Assembly (NCBI GenBank): GCA_005406025.1
Contig: BGZK01000839.1
Coordinates: 186,001 to 250,000, forward strand
Source: Eumeta japonica
Lineage: Eukaryota > Arthropoda > Insecta > Lepidoptera > Psychidae
Direction: 5' to 3'
DNA: 64,000 nucleotides
Both the position numbers and the translations under genes were made by a program. Below, in pieces: positions 45,831-58,300 of the stretch. The notes beneath the pieces are model-generated. The model did no database searches and was not told the origin of the DNA. It worked only from the letters and a program-made list of their open reading frames with translations. The stretch's first letter is position 1. The number at the start of each line of letters is the position of its first letter.

Positions 45831-48640
45831 CAGTTTTTTAATTTTCTAAGGACCTTCAGATTGACCTACGTATTAGTGGGCTCATGTATTAAGTGGGTAA
45901 AGGTCTTGTGATTCATGTATACATTTATGTTTTCAAAACCATATGCGTATGTGATACCAATTTAATTAATTGTACGTGAGGAGATTGCGTCAATTACACT
46001 ATTAACAACAGTATTTTGAAACTTATATTACTATACAGTAATTATATTACCTACTTAATTTCATTCGAGTGACTCATTGCTATAGATAGATACGTTTCGT
46101 GACATTTTTAATAGTGCTAGTTAACGAACTTACCGCTAGCCACACGCAATTGAATTGTGTTTGTATGATATCCATAGAGACGAGTCCCTGTTGGGTTTCA
46201 ATTCCAGTAATTGTTTTCAGTTAGATATTGTTTGTTTTTCTTCTTTATGATTATTTTATTCTGAAGAAATATTCTTCTATTTTGTTATAAATATATTTAG
46301 TGGTGATAACGTCGTAACAGAATAATGGTTTATTAGAAATTTTTTTATCATTAAGTTTAATATAAAATGTCATATTTTTAAAGAAAATTTATTATTAGTT
46401 TGTAAATGAAAAATATAAAATCCAAATTAGACAGCAGTTTTTAAAGCGATTTGGTTACTTTATTCTTATATTCCAGGTACATTTGTTTTCAGCAGTCTCG
46501 TTACGTAATCGGAACTGGAATTTGTACCGAGACTGTATTTCTAACCTGATAAAGAGATGATAAAAAATCTGAAATACGGTTAGTTGACTTTCCAGGTCAT
46601 CCCTAAAAACTCCCGCTTTTATTTTTATTTATGTGTTTTTGGGGTTCTCGAGTTCAAAAATACGATAGTCTATGTATTTTCGAATTCAAAGTTCTTGCCA
46701 CTTTCGAGCTTAGAGCGTCCCAATTATAACTATTTCAATTAATTATTGAGCTGTATGCGCTCAAAAGTTCGATTACAATGCTTTTTCGAACTCTAAAAGC
46801 TCAAAATATGTACATGAAAACTATTTTTTTGAGCTCATTCTAACTTTCCAACATTTGAAAATACTTTATTTTTATCTAGCGGGAAGTTAAAAATCTGGTG
46901 GAATAGAATTCATATTAAATTTCCATTGTCTTACAATGAAAAGAATATTGATGGCAATCTCAATGCTAGGTTTTGAAAAATCGTGAATTTATTGTAATGA
47001 CTATTCATACAATCTTTTTGCATTTAAAAAAATTCAGCTTATTATTTTTCCTTATATAAATTTCATTATTGAATATGAAATTTTATGTACACCTACCACA
47101 ATACTGAGAATTTTATTTAAGTAATTTATCATGTAATATCTAAGTGATACCACAAAATACCTATCAAATAAAATAAAGGAAGGTATAAATGCGGGCTAGT
47201 GCTTTAATATGGGTTAGTAACATTTCTTAAAAAGAAGTAATTGAAAGACTTTAGAAACGACAATTTTCTACCACATTCATTCACCCTAACATTATACTTG
47301 AGTAGGTACCTATTCCATATTTAGCGTCCATTTAGCAATTTTGTTTTATGCAAAATTTTTCTGATGTATTTATTATATTCCTAAAAATATTATCTCTAAA
47401 AATATATATTTGATTAATGTTACACTTAGAAAATTGACTCCTGATCAGTTTTTTTTAATTTTGAACCAAAAACTAAATGGTAGCCTGTATTTAGTAACTC
47501 TTTTATAGCTAAAATATATTTTTGTACAGATTCTATATACGACGCTTCAAAAATGATTGTCAGAATATATTGTTTTCATGGGTTTTTCACATAGACATTA
47601 CTAAACATTGATTATTATTTGATACCAATAGGAAACATAATGAAGATATTTTGAACAACGGAATTAATGTAGAATAGCTACTGCGTAGTTTGTGGATTCG
47701 AAACCAACATTTTATCTTAAACATGTCAATTGTACTGACCCTTCATCAGAACTTCCATTTGAAAGTTGTACTCAGTATCAGTTTCCAAACTGGGTAAATT
47801 GTTAACATACTCTTCAGTTGGAAAACAAAATTGGTCACAAAGGTAAATACAAAATTATCTTCAATAAAAAGTCAAACTTGATATTTAAAATTCTTTTTAT
47901 TTACTAATGATATTGGGTTAAAAATGTAGTAAAATATCTTGCTAACAAGGTTAATAAACCACGTATTTTTTAAAATTATTTTCATATATCTACAATGCTT
48001 TGTTAAGATAAATAAATTAAGTTTTAAGTACTATTTAAACTAAGATAAAAGAGGAATTCATGATCCATATCTCTATTATTATTTGATATTTTAAACGAAT
48101 TACAAATGTTACATGAATGTTTACGTTAATTTTAAAATTATGTACGTAAATGAGACAAGCTAATTTGTTATAATGCAAAAAAAAAAATGCCAAATCATAA
48201 ATAGATTTTTGTTCATAACGAATTAGGTCTGAAGAATTGATTCATGAAAAATTGAAATGAAAGAATTTTCGCATTTCTTGGATAAAACAATAATTTAATT
48301 CTTTGAAGAGTATGTAATCGAAAAACGTTCAATCGTAAATGTAGCTTTCCTCAAAAAATGCGAATAATTCAACAATACTTCTTCGTTTAAAATGGCATTA
48401 GCCGCAGCAAATTGCACGACTTAAACAAAAGTAAATTACATTATATAAATTCTAATTTCATTTTGGCCTAGCACTCAAACCCCAGCGACATTACAGCAGT
48501 CTTAAAAAATTTGATTGATGGAGAAAAGCTTAAACTATAGGTATTACTTTTCTGCGTTTACCCATTATTCATGCATTCATGCAATGCACACGTATTTGCA
48601 TTCACAATGCTAGGCTTAAGCTTTGTGCATCGCGTAGAGG
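45831..48640. other. No gene recognised
   Basis: AT-rich DNA. The only structured item is the MITE at 46604-46894. Confidence 0.35.
46604..46894. mobile_element. MITE with 'AACTTCCCGC' ends and a GAGCTC/TTCGAA-rich body
   Basis: The left end 'taaaaactcccgctttta' and the reverse complement of the right end 'agcgggaagttaaaaat' are inverted repeats. The body is a degenerate series of 'ttcgaactctaaaagctcaa', 'tttcgaattcaaagttc' and 'ttcgagctta' motifs. The right end resembles that of the repeat at 28085-28699. Confidence 0.5.
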
Positions 48641-48649
48641 GCCTGATCG

Positions 48650-48727
48650 ATTGTATATAAATGCGAAAGTATCTATATAGTCTAATATTCGAGCACTACA
48701 GAGCAATGTCTGCCTTTATGTATTAAG
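48650..48727 (+). promoter_or_regulatory. TATA box plus short first-exon-like segment with splice donor
   Basis: TATATAAATGCG at about 48653 is followed, 30-35 bases on, by a possible start region (tattcgagcactacagagca). About 75 bases on there is a consensus splice donor, TTAAG|gtaagtat (48727). An ATG in between meets a stop within seven codons, so this would be an untranslated first exon. No coding exon downstream could be assigned. The open frames at 48886-49113 and 49237-49494 are on the same strand but show no domain. Confidence 0.3.
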
Positions 48728-48729
48728 GT

Positions 48730-51159
48730 AAGTATGTTAGAAATTGTTTTCGTGCAAATCCAAATATGAATACTTATTAAGCGTATCTCGAACATTCGCT
48801 GAGTACCAAAGTAGTTCTATTGGACTTTCATGTTTGTGCTAAGATTACCTAAAAGCAAATCTAAGAATTAAATTCAAATGATTTCATGCAATCATTGGAT
48901 TATACAATAAGTTCCTTTCATATAACAATCATATTTATGTATAACAAGAGTAGTACACAATTCGTTAAAATGCGTCGATTTCGTTTACAATGCAAAAACG
49001 GATCGATTTTTGTACTGGAACGAAACGATAAAAATATGATATATGGTGTAACAATTAAACATAACAAAAATCGTAATATAAATAAAAAAAATAGAACAAC
49101 AAGACATCATTAAAATGCTTCATTCATTGCTTTTAGATTTATTAAAATCTGATTATATTATTTGCAAATCAACTATTAAGTTTTAAATAATATCACACTA
49201 TACATTTTTATACACACAATATAATTAAATTATTAAGTGATTTTTGAAATAAATTTTATCGTTTATTTCTTTCTTTATGGTTTCCGTCAGTGGATTAAAA
49301 TAATAATTAATACCATTTTTGCATTACTGTATTCTAATTATTTATTTATTGTGTTCATACTAAGAACATGGAGCACAAGAGAGATCATTACATATTTATT
49401 AGAAACGAAGCGGGAATTAAAACAAATTATACTTTATTGGACAAGTTTTACACTGCCTAAGCAAATTTGCACTGGAATCGATAATTTGTACTAAATTTCG
49501 AAATACAGTTTATACTTACTATCATTTTATAAGTACTGATTCTTTAATAATAAGTACTGGATAAAAATTTACACTATAATATATCACATTACCTCAAAAC
49601 ATAAAAATAATTTCATATACATTATTTCTTATGTAAACCCTGGACAGTTTTTCGTATAATATTAAGGCGACGCCTTACAATAATATATTAATTAAATGTC
49701 TATTTAACATGTAATAACGATCACATTTTTTATTCCACATATCAATGCCCATAGTTAAGTGTAAATTTTTCATATTTATACAGATTAAAAGATGACTCTC
49801 ATTCCTATATACTTGGAATTAAGTCCTATGAAACAAAACGATACAATGTGAAATAAAAGATTAGTTGGAGTATTAATAAATATAGTTTGTACATGTTTTA
49901 AAATATCGCTTAAGAAGGTATGTTATGAACTATGCTCATAATATACATAAAAAATATAACACGATGGTCCTCCTGTAAATGGATAATAAAATAGGACTCC
50001 ATTGTTCACAACGGGAATGTAAACGTGTTCCGTTTGTAAAATCTAGAAGTTTTGATTGGTTAAACCATTCTTAAAATTGTTGTCTATTGCTATCATAGAC
50101 AATACGTTTAAAACCTTGTTTATAACTGATGATGACGCATTTATTTATTTGTTTACTACTAAATACTGTCACATCAAACGTTACTATCGGGTGCATGAGA
50201 ATTTTGAGATCGGGGACAATTATCTTGTAGAGACCAGTGCGATAATGGTGAAGTGCGACAAGTGGGAGTGGTTCGATAGTGCGTTTTTGTGAAAAGTGAC
50301 ATAGGCATCTTCCGTTTGTTTCTGTTTACTATTTTTATCTCAATGCCCGAACCCCGACTATGGTGGAACATAACAATAATGGGTCCATTTAGTCTTCATT
50401 TGCCTAGATTAAAAATTCAAATTCTAATGGAAAAAGAGTCGCAACGTGATGACGTCGAGAGCCATATTAAAAGTAACACGGCTGTGTCAAAATTTCATTT
50501 TTTGACACGTTTTATCTGTGAAACATTTAGTTGACATTTGATAAATTTAGATGTCGTCTCCAAAGCGAAGCTTAGAGTAAAGTAGGTGTTGGAATACCAC
50601 ATCATGTTTACTTAGAAATTGTTTTTGAACACGATGTAATGTTACAACACTAATTGTGTTTATCTATAAACGCACTTAAAACTCAGTAAAAGTAATCACA
50701 TTACAATAAAAGACAAAAAACAAATTAACTGCGTTTTATATGCAGTAATACTTATTAAATTTAACTATATTGTATAATATTATAATACAAGTTTTTGATT
50801 ATTATGCTCTTTTTTAACAAATATTTTGTACTCACTCTAATGCTAGACGTGTGAACTGTTTTTTTTCAATAATTGTATCGGAAGATAGTTTCAGATGCGT
50901 CGTTAAGAATTATGTGAAAACCAGTTGAATATGAACTGAAACTGATTCACGATTATCAGTTATATGAAGTATTATATTATTGTCATTTTTGATATGAGAA
51001 CAATAAAACATTTCAATACTAAACAATATGAGATTTTTGACTTCCATTCGCTTAATACTTTAAATGGTAAATTATTTTTAGCACCAACCATGTTCCTTAG
51101 TTTCATTACAGAAACGAATAATTATCTAGTGAGAAGCAGAGAGACAGGAAGAGATAGAG
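48730..51159. other. No gene recognised
   Basis: AT-rich DNA. Short open frames on the plus strand (75-85 codons at 48886, 49237, 50056 and 50289) have no recognisable domains or signal peptides. The stretch 49970-50040 resembles repeat sequence. Confidence 0.3.
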
Positions 51160-51165
51160 TTTAAT
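51160..51165 (-). terminator. Possible poly(A) signal of transporter B
   Basis: On the minus strand ATTAAA lies 25 bases after the stop codon of transporter B. It is a common signal variant. No canonical AATAAA was seen within the next 200 bases on that strand. Confidence 0.3.
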
Positions 51166-51190
51166 ATAATATCACATTTTCGAAATCACA

Positions 51191-54100
51191 TTATAAACTT
51201 ATGTGTATATTATCGACTTGGCCCGCGGCACCTTTGTCATACTTTACGGAATGCTCCCTCGAATACAATTTTTCTTGTATCGCAGCAAAGGATTGGCCCT
51301 TCGTTTCGGGCAAAAGGATCCATATGAATATTACGCCGGCCACGGACAACACCGCGAAACTCCAAAATGCTACATAGTTACCTAAGTTGTCTGCGACAAC
51401 TTGAAATAATTTCGTAACTGCAAACGTCATTAAGGCCGCGAAAATTTGTATCACACACGTCGCTTTGGATTTTATATTAGTGGGAAATATCTCGGACGTT
51501 ATAGCGAAAGGCACCGTGGCCAAGCCGATCGTGTACGAGAATATGAAAATCGGTATAACAACTATTGGAATGAAACTTAAATTCGCTACGATCTCGTATT
51601 TGCCCGCTTTCAAAAAGAAGTAAGTGCCCACTACTATGTTCGCCGCTCCCACTCCTATGGACGATATCAGCAAGAGTGGTTTTCTCCCCAACCTGTCGAC
51701 GAGCTGGGACGAAATAGCCGACGTCAATAATTGCACCGTTCCAAATAACATGCAAGACTCGGCCGCCCCGAGTCCTCCCTCGGCGTCGCCGAAGATCTTT
51801 TGAGCGTACGAGATGATAGCGGTACTACCACAGAACTGTTGGGTGAAATATATTCCCATAAGGATGATTAGGGCTTTCCTGTTGCCCCTTTCGAGGACTA
51901 GATCCCTCCATCGGCCTTTCTCTTTCATATCTTCGCTGACCAACTGTACCATGTCTTCGAGTTCCTCCCTAACGAATCCTTTGCCTCTCAATTTCTTTAA
52001 CGATTTTTCGGCGAGGTCGTTTTTACCGATTTTGAGGTAATAGTACGGCGACTCCGACATCGCGCTGAACGTCACCACGAATAATATCGGGATGGCGATG
52101 TTGAAACTGGCCAGCCCGAACATGGACACGTAGGGCCCGATGCAATATTGGGACAGTATTCCGAACTGAAAATAATAAAATAAAATTGAATACAAGAAAA
52201 ATGAAATACACATGCAAGACTTTGACAAATATAATTTGACTAATTTTGATACGACTTTTACTATTCGGCAGAAATTAATAAAATTACGTAATACCACTCT
52301 ACTGAATGATCGTATATAATTTTTTAGTACGTAAACTAAAAATAGGTCTTAATGAATGAAACATTTTTACGAAGGCTGTTATATCAGTTACTTATAGTTG
52401 TCAAGCAAATGAATATATTCCATTATTATATCAGGTCTAATTAACCGGCATTCGTGACCATTAGTTTTAGTCCTTTATCTTATGCGCGATTCATTGAAAT
52501 TCTATATGTAGAAATAATAAATATCGTAACACTATTTAAACACAAATTAATATTGTATTCGTCTCCAAAGTTCAGAAATAACGTTGTGATGAAACACAAT
52601 TAAAAATACTGTGTACGAAATGTTGCCTTAACGATATTGTTAAATGCTACTATGAAATAAAAAATATTTATCTAATTTAGAAAACAACATATATGCAAAT
52701 AAAAAACGCAAAAGGGCATCAAATTCGCTCCACTCAACCCGAAAATACGCAAGAAACTGTCGACAATACCATTATTTTAGCAGATTAAACAATATTTTGG
52801 GCATGATGTTCTTTTTTGACTATAATTACATCGACCATAGATTTACTTATTTATTTTCGCCACTTAAGAACACGTGCAAATCTTATTGTGTCGTCTTACG
52901 AATCGATTAGTTGCATAGTTTGTATCTTTTTCATTTCTGCAGTTTTCTACATGAAACGAAGAAACGGAACCCTTATTGGAACTTTTTCTTATCCGTCGGT
53001 CTGTCTGTTCGTCTGTCTGTATGTTCATCTATCGAACCCTTTTTTCACAGGTGCACAGTTATATGAAGTTCAAATTAATATAAGATATGAAGGTTTGCGA
53101 TCCTTTGAAGCTGTAAGAAGGTGTAAAGAAATGAAGTTTCAATCAACGCATTAAAAATAAGGCTTTTTTGTAACATATTGTAATACGGAAAAATTTAGTC
53201 TATAGTTATATTGACTAATGCACTTCCCGTTCATGTTGAACTACAATCATGAAATTTGCTCAACATTACATACAAAAAGGAAAAACTCAAAATCATTAAT
53301 TTGTAATTATATCGCACAATGAATATCTTTTGCGATTATAAACTGACTTTAACTCTCGCATTGAAAATTGTGGATTTTAAAAAAATTCAGGTAGTAAAAA
53401 GAATTAAAACATATTTTTACTCGGAATCCTCAGGGCGCGAATCCTACTCGCACTTGTCTGAACTCATTATCGTTATTACACCTTCTATTCTAATAATCAA
53501 AATTGAATATGACGGCCGTTCGACGTCATATCGAACTGGAAACAAAAATGTCAGTGAAATTGAGTAGGATGTTCTTGAAAAAGTTTTTAAAACTGTTTTA
53601 ATGTTTATTAAATAGATCATTTAGGGTAAAAAGGCTACATTTTTTTTATAATCATCGATTTTTCTTGTAATATGTCTATTTTTTTATTTTTAAACAATGT
53701 ACTTTAAAAATCGGTACAAATCTAACAGACATTTACAAAAATAAAAGATTACCATAAATATGACCGTTTTTGTTTATTTTTAACCAAAGATTTTCTTGTT
53801 TCAGTTAAATATATTTATTTCTAAATTTGTTGACGTTATTGTTCTGTTACAACTTTTTTGCTATAAAACAATCGAAAATTAAAATGTGATTCATAAAACA
53901 ATGCTGAAAATTATAAACAAGTTCAGGAACCGTCTGTAGGATCTCTTACAGAATTTTCTCCTGAATTTAATTAAAAAGTAAATGCCCAAGTAATTGATGT
54001 AACTGTATTTTATTATTTCACATATTTTAAATAGTAAATTATACGGATGTGCAGTTTATATTATATTTATAAATCTTCTACATTATGTATTTATCTTGTT

Positions 54101-56143
54101 CGTATTATCATTTTTATTAAATGCAATTAACATGACAACAATTTAATTTTTACCTACATTTTATAGATATCTACATCTCTTCCAGTAGCGTTCACGACTG
54201 CAGCCATCTGTGCAGTAAATGAACATTTTTCGCAAGACTGGTAATATTACTTTCTATCTAAACGATCTTCTGCTCAATTATGGCGAGAAGACGAGCAGCG
54301 ATGATGGTCCACGGCGCACAGGCAGCACGCCCGCCTGCGCGCGGCAACGACGGTTTGCTCCCTGGCCTGTATTTTTTGTTTTTCTTTTTCTTCTTTAACT
54401 CATATGCAGAATTAAATTATATTTTATTTTCGAATTTATATTCTTGTTCGTTTTGACGTGCGAAACATTGTAGTGAATTCTGCATGTTTAAAAAAACTTC
54501 TATCTAAAAATAGTCATTTAGAGTTTTCAATAGGCCCACTTAATTGTGTCAAAATAAATACTATCAGTTAATTCTTGTTTAGGGGAAATTCATACTCGAC
54601 ATCGTGGGTTGTACGAGCACTGTTCTCGTAATAATAATAATAAATAATCGACTAGTCAATACTAATATCCTATGATATTAAAACAAAAATGCATGCACGC
54701 ATTCTTTTGAAGTTTCACATATCTTGACATCTTTTATTCACACTGCATAATTTGAATTCATGTAAGTTAATTGTATATAGTTAAAACAATTTCTTTGTTT
54801 TACCGTAACATCAATGTGTATATCGTAATAAAATGATTGTTATAGGGACATGATACGTTATCGCAGATATGTTCTGAATAAAATGATATTTAATTTAATA
54901 TAAGCGAATGAAATAGTTTTAGTGTCGTGCTGAAATGACTGATAAGAGAGTCAAGGTTCTTTCATTGATATGAATGAATAATTAAATACACATAATATTC
55001 GTTACTCAGTATTTGCATCCTGAGATATCAGCATAGCGAGAATAACTTATTTTTCCAAATATATTTTTTTAAACGCAGAGAAGCACAGAAAATTGCGAGT
55101 ACGTCGACAGTCATTGAAACCTATTTTATTTTATAATAGGAATCTTTTAAAAATAATACAATCACATTACACAGATATCGATAAAACGGAAATGAGCCGC
55201 GTTGGTTTTATTCGATCCGTTGTAATAAGAAATCGCGATTTCTATACGAAATCGTCGATAATTTGATATGGTGGAGAGTTAAATCGCTCGTACCTTAGAC
55301 ATAACAGTGATGAGGGTGGCCATCGCCCCCCGGACTTCGTCGGAGGCTATCTCGCCGAGGTACATCGGGGCGGCGGTGTACGCTATGCCGTAGCCGAGGC
55401 CCGAGATCAGCCGGGACACGTAGATGATGGGCACGTTCCCGGCGAGCATCACCAGCACCCACCCGATGATGTACGGTATCGCCGCCAGCAGGAGCGTCCT
55501 CTTTCTGCCGATCTTGTCCGATAAATATGAAGCGGGGATGGGGCTTACCGCTGTAACCATCAATTATACTGATTTAAATATACGACTGTATTGATGACAT
55601 AATCGAATTAATTCTAATGAATAGATAAAGTATTTTTTTTTAATAATTTTAAGTATCCACTAATTTTATTGATACGAGTTTATAATCATATGAAATAGAA
55701 GCACCTTTTGGGTTTATTTATATCGAAATTTGAATATCTGAAAACAGATTCGTCTCAACGAAGCTAGTTTTCAATGATTTCCTTTTCTTTTCGACTTGTA
55801 ACAGTGTAAAAATCTATTAGCTGATAAGGTCAATCACTATATTATTTAAAAATAATAAATAGACTTTGAGTATTGAGATGTCTCTTTCATTTCTTTGAAA
55901 TTCACATAGTTAAGAAAGAAAATAAAATAATTTTCAGGTCATATTTTTAATGTTACAAGGTGCTGCGGTTACTGGGAGTCGTGAATACAAGAGATACTGT
56001 ACCCGAAAATAGAATCATAAGTGAGGCTATCCATGAGCTTTCGTCTGCGGACGTGTGTATGGGCGAGTCCGGCCCCTGCAGTATGGGCAGCGTGGGCGAC
56101 GTCCATCCGACTGTGGTGCCCGCCGCGGCCGTGATCAAGGTCG
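51191..56143 (-). CDS. Sugar transporter B, facilitated trehalose transporter Tret1-like (exons 2-4)
   Basis: This is a second Tret1-like sugar porter, expected in the plasma membrane. The supported exons are 56003-56143, 55294-55550 and 51191-52165, with GT-AG introns (phase 1, then phase 0). They give about 456 residues without the missing first exon. Motifs in order: GTTVGWTSPTLPILQG (helix 1), a split LFS-A-VSPIP, DKIGRKRTLLL, GLGYGIAYTAAPMYLGEIAS, FGILSQYCIGPYVSM, SESPYYYL (the family PESP has become SESP), QQFCGSTAIISYAQ, DRLGRKPLLL, SEIFPTNIK and PETKGQSF, then a hydrophilic tail to TAA at 51191-51193. The helix 10-11 region is not interrupted, unlike in A. Exon 1 must end in phase 1 (one G). 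Candidates are weak (see findings). A MITE lies in the 3.1-kb intron. Confidence 0.92.
52955..53475 (-). mobile_element. MITE-like element, copy 2 (inverted), in an intron of transporter B
   Basis: On the minus strand it starts near 53475 with 'gacaagtgcgagtaggattc' and 'gaggattccgag', and ends near 52955 with the 'cagacagacgaacagacaga' run followed by 'aagggttccgtttc'. These are the ends of the copies at 13449 and 63090. It lies wholly within the intron between exons 3 and 4. The 112-codon plus-strand frame here is a by-product. Confidence 0.65.
54180..54370. other. GC-rich patch inside the transporter B intron
   Basis: A patch with 'cggcgcacaggcagcacgcc' and 'cgcctgcgcgcggcaacgac' stands out from the AT-rich intron. 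No exon or repeat could be recognised. It may be regulatory or a repeat fragment. Confidence 0.2.
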
Positions 56144-58300
56144 CTGAAAATCGTGAAACGTCGTAATCAATTTAATGCAGGTTTAAATTGTAATCCGCCG
56201 ATAAACAATTACAGAACTTACGAAGATTTAAGGTTAGAAAGAAAGGTTTGATTTTCCCTTATATATTATAATTAAAAAATATTAAAATTCTCGATTCCCG
56301 GAATCTATATTAAATTAATAATTAATATTTGTAAATTAATGTAGGAAATACCGATTCTGTGTTCCATGGAAATAGCTCACCACGGTGGTCGCACAGTGAC
56401 ACTGCACTTTCTAAACCGACCATGTATTTGACGTCAAATTTTTTTCCCTTCATTCTTAAATTCTTGGAAGTCTTATTAGGTAAGGAAATTTTTTGTATTT
56501 ATTTTATTTAATATCGTTTAATTGTTTAAGTAAATGTGCTTCGTAGAGAATTTCTTATAACTGCTATATCTGACACCTAATGAGCTTATGTTACTCCGCG
56601 ATTTCTTATTAGTATGTGCTATTTGTTATAAATTATTATAACTAACAAAAAAATCAGTTCATTGTAAATACAACGTAGTGCTTTATTACAATCACAAATT
56701 ACATCCTTTCGTGTGAAGACCAAGAGATAGAATTGCAATGACCGCCGAAGTTGGAACATCATTTTTTGCTTACACAGTTGCTTTAGTCGCGCTAAACTCT
56801 TGCTGCAGAGATAATTAATGTTCCTTGTATATTTTACCAACGTCGCCATCGTTATTAGTGACGTTTTAGACATGAGTCGATAATGTGACGCCTTTTTGGC
56901 CCGTTTTATCGCATCGTTCAATACAAGTCTTGGCATCAGGCTACATTCAAAAACTATTATCAAAACTACTTTGTTACTTTTCGTGATCTATTATAAATTA
57001 TCAACAAAGTTAAACTCCAAAAACGACCGGGTTAAGTTCCAGATAAGTGTATAAATTGATAATACGAAAATTAACTTAATGATGCCATTATATTCCTATT
57101 TATTTTCTTCATTCGTTAACTGATCGTAGAAAATCATTTTCTAAGCCCGCGTATGAGGCACAATTACCTTCTATGTGTGTATTAATACTTACGTATATGT
57201 GTGTATAAATACTTACGTAGTACATGATCTACATCGATACTTGACGTTATTCATTATCGTGCGATACCGAAGCGGTGGAAATTGGTAACTCCACAATTTA
57301 ATTAATTTAACTCGTGTAGGTGGATATGTAGTGAATTGTATTTGCATGCGAACGAGTCGGCTACGTCAAAAGGTAGGTAAATCCTATGTCGACATTTCTC
57401 AGTGTGAAACGTGATGATTAAATTGATTTTAGATCCCCGCATTTGCAATTTCAAGAATTTGCGTATGCCATGAAACGGTGTGTAGTTTAGCTATTAACCC
57501 ACCGGTTTAGGATAAAGGATACGCGAATTCGATGCCGATATGGCCTACCCACAATTCTAAGCCATCGGGTGTTATTCTATTCTCAATCATGCGTAGAATT
57601 ATATAGTAACGTCTTCGATCAGTACACTTGCTACAACGAAGAAATAGATCGCGGTGGAGCCTGGACCTTGTAGAATATCCATAAGAATTGTTTGTAGTTC
57701 CACAGATGCATCAGGATAGCCCGGAGAATATGACATGTGTTGTGTACTATAAAATTTAATTTTATATTTGTACCTTTGCGAGTGAAGAGAACATCATTAT
57801 TTTATTAAAATGTTTTAAAACCTGCAGTTCAATTTTCACTTGACATATTGAAATTTTATTGAAATACTGAAGAACCTATATTTAATTACATTTTGTATGT
57901 TAATTCTATTGATTATCTTAAAGGAAAAAAAGTAAAAGACTTCCTAAGAATTTAATTAGCACGGTAATGAATGTACGGTGAAATCATATTATAAATTCCT
58001 TGACGCATTTAAAATACATTTAAAATATTCATAAATTCTTCGAATTTTCCTGCACATTAAACCTAGATACTCTACTCTTATAATGGATAAACTTATTGCT
58101 ATTTTTTTTTGTATTGTCATTGTATGTTAATTTTAACATATTAACACACAAACAACACATCGAAGCTATCGATCGTCAAGATATGTATTTCCACTCTGTA
58201 GTCAGTGAAGTGTGAATTTGGCGTATCACTTGTAACGTATACTCGAAACATAAACACAAATAAAATTACCTACAGCGTTTAAGACGCTGTAAGCGGCGGA
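56144..58300. other. Upstream of transporter B exon 2, probably intron
   Basis: AT-rich DNA that should be first-intron or promoter sequence of transporter B. The only sizeable frame is the 114-codon one at 56619-56963. Confidence 0.35.
56619..56963 (-). CDS. Uncertain 114-codon open frame, unrecognised
   Basis: This is a long frame for AT-rich DNA, on the same strand as transporter B and probably inside its first intron. The protein is basic with many leucine and lysine residues and a hydrophobic end (ELIFLLVIIIYNK). It has no signal peptide and no domain that I recognise. Its codon composition is not clearly coding. It may be a chance frame. Confidence 0.15.
   Translation of the reverse strand: MIIVFECSLMPRLVLNDAIKRAKKASHYRLMSKTSLITMATLVKYTRNINYLCSKSLARLKQLCKQKMMFQLRRSLQFYLLVFTRKDVICDCNKALRCIYNELIFLLVIIIYNK

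Noticed and set aside
52166..52297. Start of transporter B exon 4 at an upstream ATG (52297)
   Set aside because: The protein before FGILSQYC does not resemble the family, and a clear ttttcag acceptor ends at 52166.
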